A stretch of DNA of 64,000 nt, taken from positions 62,001 to 126,000 of the forward strand of contig NZ_PNDS01000001.1 in the NCBI RefSeq assembly GCF_005886535.1. Reading direction: 5' to 3'. Every line of letters starts with the position of its first letter. The first letter of the stretch is position 1. The translations under genes were made by a program, and so were the position numbers. The notes beneath the pieces are model-generated. The model was not told the origin of the DNA. It saw nothing but the letters and a program-made list of their open reading frames with translations, and made no database searches. This document shows positions 61,283-64,000 of the stretch, piece after piece. The DNA comes from Pseudoalteromonas sp. S2755. GTDB lineage: Bacteria; Pseudomonadota; Gammaproteobacteria; Enterobacterales; Alteromonadaceae.

Positions 61283-63730
61283 ATGAGTAAGCTCCATCCA
61301 AGCTTAGTCGCACTAGCAGTTAGTTCGAGTTTTTTTGTTGTTAATCAATCACAAGCTGAAGAAAGTAAGATTCAAGAAAAGTCAATTGAGCGAATTCAAG
61401 TAACAGCCACTCGACGCGCGGGCACAGTTCAAGAAGCGCCATTAAACATTACTGCCGTCGACAGCGATGTGATGAGCGACCAAAATATTGGCGACCTTGA
61501 AGATGTAGCAAGATGGGTTCCTGGTTTGACAATCACAGAACAAGGTGGCCGTGAGGGCTCACCTATTATTGTTCGTGGCTTGAATACTAATTCGTCGGAA
61601 CGTGCCTCTGACTCGGGCACTGTAGCAACTTACCTCGGCGAAATTCCAATCAACGTAGATTTGCGACTAACCGATATCGAGCGTGTTGAAGTCTTAATCG
61701 GCCCACAAGGTACGCTATACGGTGCAGGCACGCTTGGTGGTGCGATTAGAACCATGCTAAAAGCACCTGTGCTTGATGTCATTGAGGGCAAACTCAGTGG
61801 CGACATATTTAATATCAATGAAAGTGACAGTAACGGTCATGAAATCGGTGCTGTGTTCAATATGCCTATAGTGATGGATGAGTTAGCCGTTCGTGCGAGC
61901 ATTAACCGCTATCACAACCCCGGCTTTATGGATTATAGCTATGTGGTTAAGCAAGCTGGCGCTTCAAACCCAGATCCTGATTGGTCCAATGCTGATGATG
62001 TAAAAGCAAACATCAACGCAGTGGCGGATGCAAATGATGAGACCATAACAACCACACGGGTTTCTCTACGTTGGTTGGTGAGTGAGAATATCGATACCAC
62101 ACTGAACTATTTCCATCAAAAACAAGAAAATGGTGCTAACTCGATTTCACAGTATCAAAGCCTTGGCGCACAACACCCGCTTGCCGACTCTATTAAACCA
62201 TACGAGTCAGCCTATCGCGTGCTTGAACCTAATGAACAAGAAGACGACCTGCTTAGCCTTGAAATCAACGCCGATTTAGAGTTTGCTGATTTAGTTTCGG
62301 CATCCGGTTGGTCAAGCAAAGAACAACAAGGCCAACGAGATCAAACCGATCTCCTTTATGATATTTGGCCGGGTTATGCGGATTTTCCTAGTTTTACCGC
62401 GTTGACTAAAGACACCACAGTTCAAGACACGTTTACCCAAGAGATCCGGTTAGTCTCTAAAGGAGATGACGCACTAAATTGGATTGCAGGGGTATATTAC
62501 AGCAAACAGGAAATTAGCTCGGACGATAGAGAGTACACGCCAGGGCTCACGGAGTTTTGGGGCGACGAAATCAACAATATTGAGCAAGACCTTGAGTATA
62601 TTGCACTTACCAATGCCACCAGCAAAGAGTCAGCATTGTTTGGCGAAATTGGCTATGCATTTTCAGACGATTTTAATATCACAGTGGGCGCTCGTTTCTA
62701 TCGCTATGATGTTAAAACTGAGTCAGCGGCTGAAACCCCGCTCTATTCTGGTGGCCTGCCAAGCCTTGAGCAAATTTCATTTGAACAAGTCAGTGCCAAA
62801 GACAATGGTAGTTTGTTTAAGTTTAATGCCAATTACACTTGGCAAGATGGACTGCTGACGTACTTCACTGTCAGTGAAGGATTTAGGTTAGGCGGTGGCA
62901 ACGGTTTGGAGTCCTGTCCAGAAACACTACCTGAGCAACAGATCATCTGTGCACTGCCGCATGAGCTTAGCTATAAACCAGATACCACCACTAACTATGA
63001 GCTGGGATTAAAGTCTACATGGCTGAATAACAAGCTGCATTTTAATGCCGCATTATTCAGTGTTGATTGGGAAGATGCACAGATCTCATCTGTGACGGTA
63101 AACGGTCAAGAGATCATTACCTCCAATGCAGGCTCTGCGAACTCTACTGGTATCGAGTTATCAACCCGCGCTATATTGAACGACCATTGGACGGTGTATG
63201 CAACCTATTCTTATGCAAAAGCACAGCTCACTGATGATGCACCTGCCCTGTTTGCGGTATTCAAAGAAGGTGACTATAGCGCTGAAGAAATCGCGCTTTA
63301 CCAGCCGTATTATGACGGTACTGACGGTGACCGCTTACCTGGCGCCCCAAAACAGCAGTTCTCATTCGGTTTAAGCTACGAGCAGGAAGTGTTCGACGAC
63401 AAAGTGCTTAACGTTAATTATGGAGTAACCGCTCAGAGTGACGTATACACGAAAGTCGGACTCAAAGCTGACGGAGAGATACTGCCGGGATTTGCCTTAT
63501 CTAACCTCAGTGCGAAGCTTTCAAGCGAGCAATGGGCTGTCACTTTGTATGTCGACAATTTATTTGACAAATTTGCTTTCACCTCGGTAAGACGCGATAA
63601 ATCTTGGGCTGGTGAAGCTAAATTTGCCGCATTAAACAAAGCCTTGCCAGAGCAGCAGCGAGTGTACGGACACTATGTCACAACACCTCGTACCGTTGGG
63701 GTCAAGCTTAACTACCAGTTTGAGTTATAA
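61283..63730 (+). CDS. TonB-dependent receptor with long leader
   Basis: Outer-membrane TonB-dependent transporter of 815 residues. The signal peptide is MSKLHPSLVALAVSSSFFVV. The TonB box region (SIERIQVTATRRAGTVQEAP) leads to the plug (LEDVARWVPGLTITEQGG, VRGLNTNSSERASDSGTVAT, VEVLIGPQGTLYGAGTLGGA). The barrel ends YVTTPRTVGVKLNYQFEL with terminal Leu. The plug type matches the broad iron/vitamin/sugar receptor class of marine bacteria; no partner identifies the substrate. A terminator and then a TPR gene follow. The long structured leader suggests control after transcription. Confidence 0.94.
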   Translation: MSKLHPSLVALAVSSSFFVVNQSQAEESKIQEKSIERIQVTATRRAGTVQEAPLNITAVDSDVMSDQNIGDLEDVARWVPGLTITEQGGREGSPIIVRGLNTNSSERASDSGTVATYLGEIPINVDLRLTDIERVEVLIGPQGTLYGAGTLGGAIRTMLKAPVLDVIEGKLSGDIFNINESDSNGHEIGAVFNMPIVMDELAVRASINRYHNPGFMDYSYVVKQAGASNPDPDWSNADDVKANINAVADANDETITTTRVSLRWLVSENIDTTLNYFHQKQENGANSISQYQSLGAQHPLADSIKPYESAYRVLEPNEQEDDLLSLEINADLEFADLVSASGWSSKEQQGQRDQTDLLYDIWPGYADFPSFTALTKDTTVQDTFTQEIRLVSKGDDALNWIAGVYYSKQEISSDDREYTPGLTEFWGDEINNIEQDLEYIALTNATSKESALFGEIGYAFSDDFNITVGARFYRYDVKTESAAETPLYSGGLPSLEQISFEQVSAKDNGSLFKFNANYTWQDGLLTYFTVSEGFRLGGGNGLESCPETLPEQQIICALPHELSYKPDTTTNYELGLKSTWLNNKLHFNAALFSVDWEDAQISSVTVNGQEIITSNAGSANSTGIELSTRAILNDHWTVYATYSYAKAQLTDDAPALFAVFKEGDYSAEEIALYQPYYDGTDGDRLPGAPKQQFSFGLSYEQEVFDDKVLNVNYGVTAQSDVYTKVGLKADGEILPGFALSNLSAKLSSEQWAVTLYVDNLFDKFAFTSVRRDKSWAGEAKFAALNKALPEQQRVYGHYVTTPRTVGVKLNYQFEL

Positions 63731-63748
63731 TCAGCAAAAAACTAAAAT

Positions 63749-63776
63749 AGAGAGTGAAGCTACCTTCACTCTCTTT
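63749..63776 (+). terminator. Terminator of the fourth TonB receptor
   Basis: A perfect 11-bp stem AGAGAGTGAAG/CTTCACTCTCT (63749-63774, loop CTAC), then TTT; 19 bases past the receptor stop and just before the next gene. Confidence 0.75.
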
Positions 63777-63784
63777 ACGTTGCG

Positions 63785-64000
63785 ATGACATCATACAATC
63801 AGATCCAAAGCTATATTCAACAGCGTCAATTTCAAGCGGCGCATCACGCATTAGTCGCTCGCATTAATACCAATGCCAACGATCACCACGCGTACGCCTT
63901 ATTGGCCGAATTGAATATCGCTCTCGGTAACCTCAGCAAAGCATTAAAAATTTACGACAAGTGCCTAAGTTTATTTCCCTGCGCATTTTACTCATTGAGC
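63785..64000 (+). CDS. TPR protein, 3' end outside window (possible TPR-sulfotransferase)
   Basis: The first 72 residues, MTSYNQIQSYIQQRQFQAAH..., contain TPR units (FQAAHHALVARINTNANDHH and ALLAELNIALGNLSKALKIY). In Alteromonadales a TPR-containing sulfotransferase often follows a TonB receptor of this type, so that family is a good guess; the visible part has no sulfotransferase motif. It begins 54 bases after the receptor stop, across a terminator. Confidence 0.72.
   Translation, partial: MTSYNQIQSYIQQRQFQAAHHALVARINTNANDHHAYALLAELNIALGNLSKALKIYDKCLSLFPCAFYSLS

Noticed and set aside
1-64000. Insertion sequences, prophage, CRISPR arrays, tRNA or rRNA genes
   Set aside because: No transposase, integrase or phage protein, no regular spaced repeats, and no cloverleaf or rRNA sequence was recognised on either strand.

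Overview
The window looks like chromosomal DNA of a marine gammaproteobacterium of the order Alteromonadales, most likely Pseudoalteromonas. This is inferred from the moderately AT-rich base composition, four TonB-dependent receptors, and housekeeping genes that align by eye with Escherichia coli counterparts (polB, dinG, priC, rsmS/ybaM, ybgI, cmoM, creA, nfsB). A polyhydroxyalkanoate operon and many secreted enzymes also fit. No tRNA, rRNA, CRISPR array, insertion sequence or prophage was recognised. About 55 protein genes are present, two of them cut by the window edges, plus one decayed chemotaxis-receptor gene.

Layout. 1-5.0 kb: two tandem, related TonB-dependent receptors on the minus strand. 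5.4-12.7 kb: divergent polB and dinG (SOS-type repair genes with a LexA-like site between them), then a plus-strand run of a TSUP permease, priC, a histone-deacetylase-like hydrolase, a ComFB-family protein and rsmS. 12.8-14.2 kb: a secreted NLP/NPP1 cytolysin-like protein and an orphan protein with an internal duplication. 14.4-18.6 kb: an RND efflux permease and its adaptor. 18.7-23.5 kb: a TPR sensor kinase, ybgI, cmoM, and a methionine aminopeptidase gene tightly coupled to a ParD-like antitoxin. 23.7-26.0 kb: a siderophore receptor with a Fur-box match upstream.

26.2-33.0 kb is accessory in character: a rhodanese, two related coiled-coil orphans, the MCP pseudogene, a serine hydrolase divergent from a CadC-like TPR regulator, and a PD40 beta-propeller protein. 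33.2-36.2 kb: phaB-phaP-phaC. 36.3-39.9 kb: poorly characterised envelope proteins. 40.2-46.4 kb: a divergent redox cluster with a RoxA-like dihaem cytochrome c on one side and, on the other, a cytochrome b561/ethylbenzene-dehydrogenase-type haem protein, a DUF1566 protein and a secreted PPC-domain metallophosphoesterase. 46.4-49.0 kb: a RimK-like ATP-grasp ligase coupled to a GNAT/peptidase-C39 fusion.

49.4-54.2 kb: a VOC protein, AraC and LysR regulators, a sterol-desaturase-family hydroxylase and nfsB. 54.5-58.8 kb: an M35 metalloprotease, a membrane-anchored EEP hydrolase and a DUF885 lipoprotein. 59-64 kb: orphans, creA, a fourth TonB receptor with a long hairpin-rich leader, and the start of a TPR protein.

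The best candidates for undescribed biology are the RoxA-like/EBDH-like redox divergon, the RimK-GNAT/C39 pair, the ParD-like/MAP bicistron, the coiled-coil paralogue family, and the leader of the last TonB receptor. All positions and motifs were read by eye; family names rest on recognised motifs and remembered relatives, not on searches.
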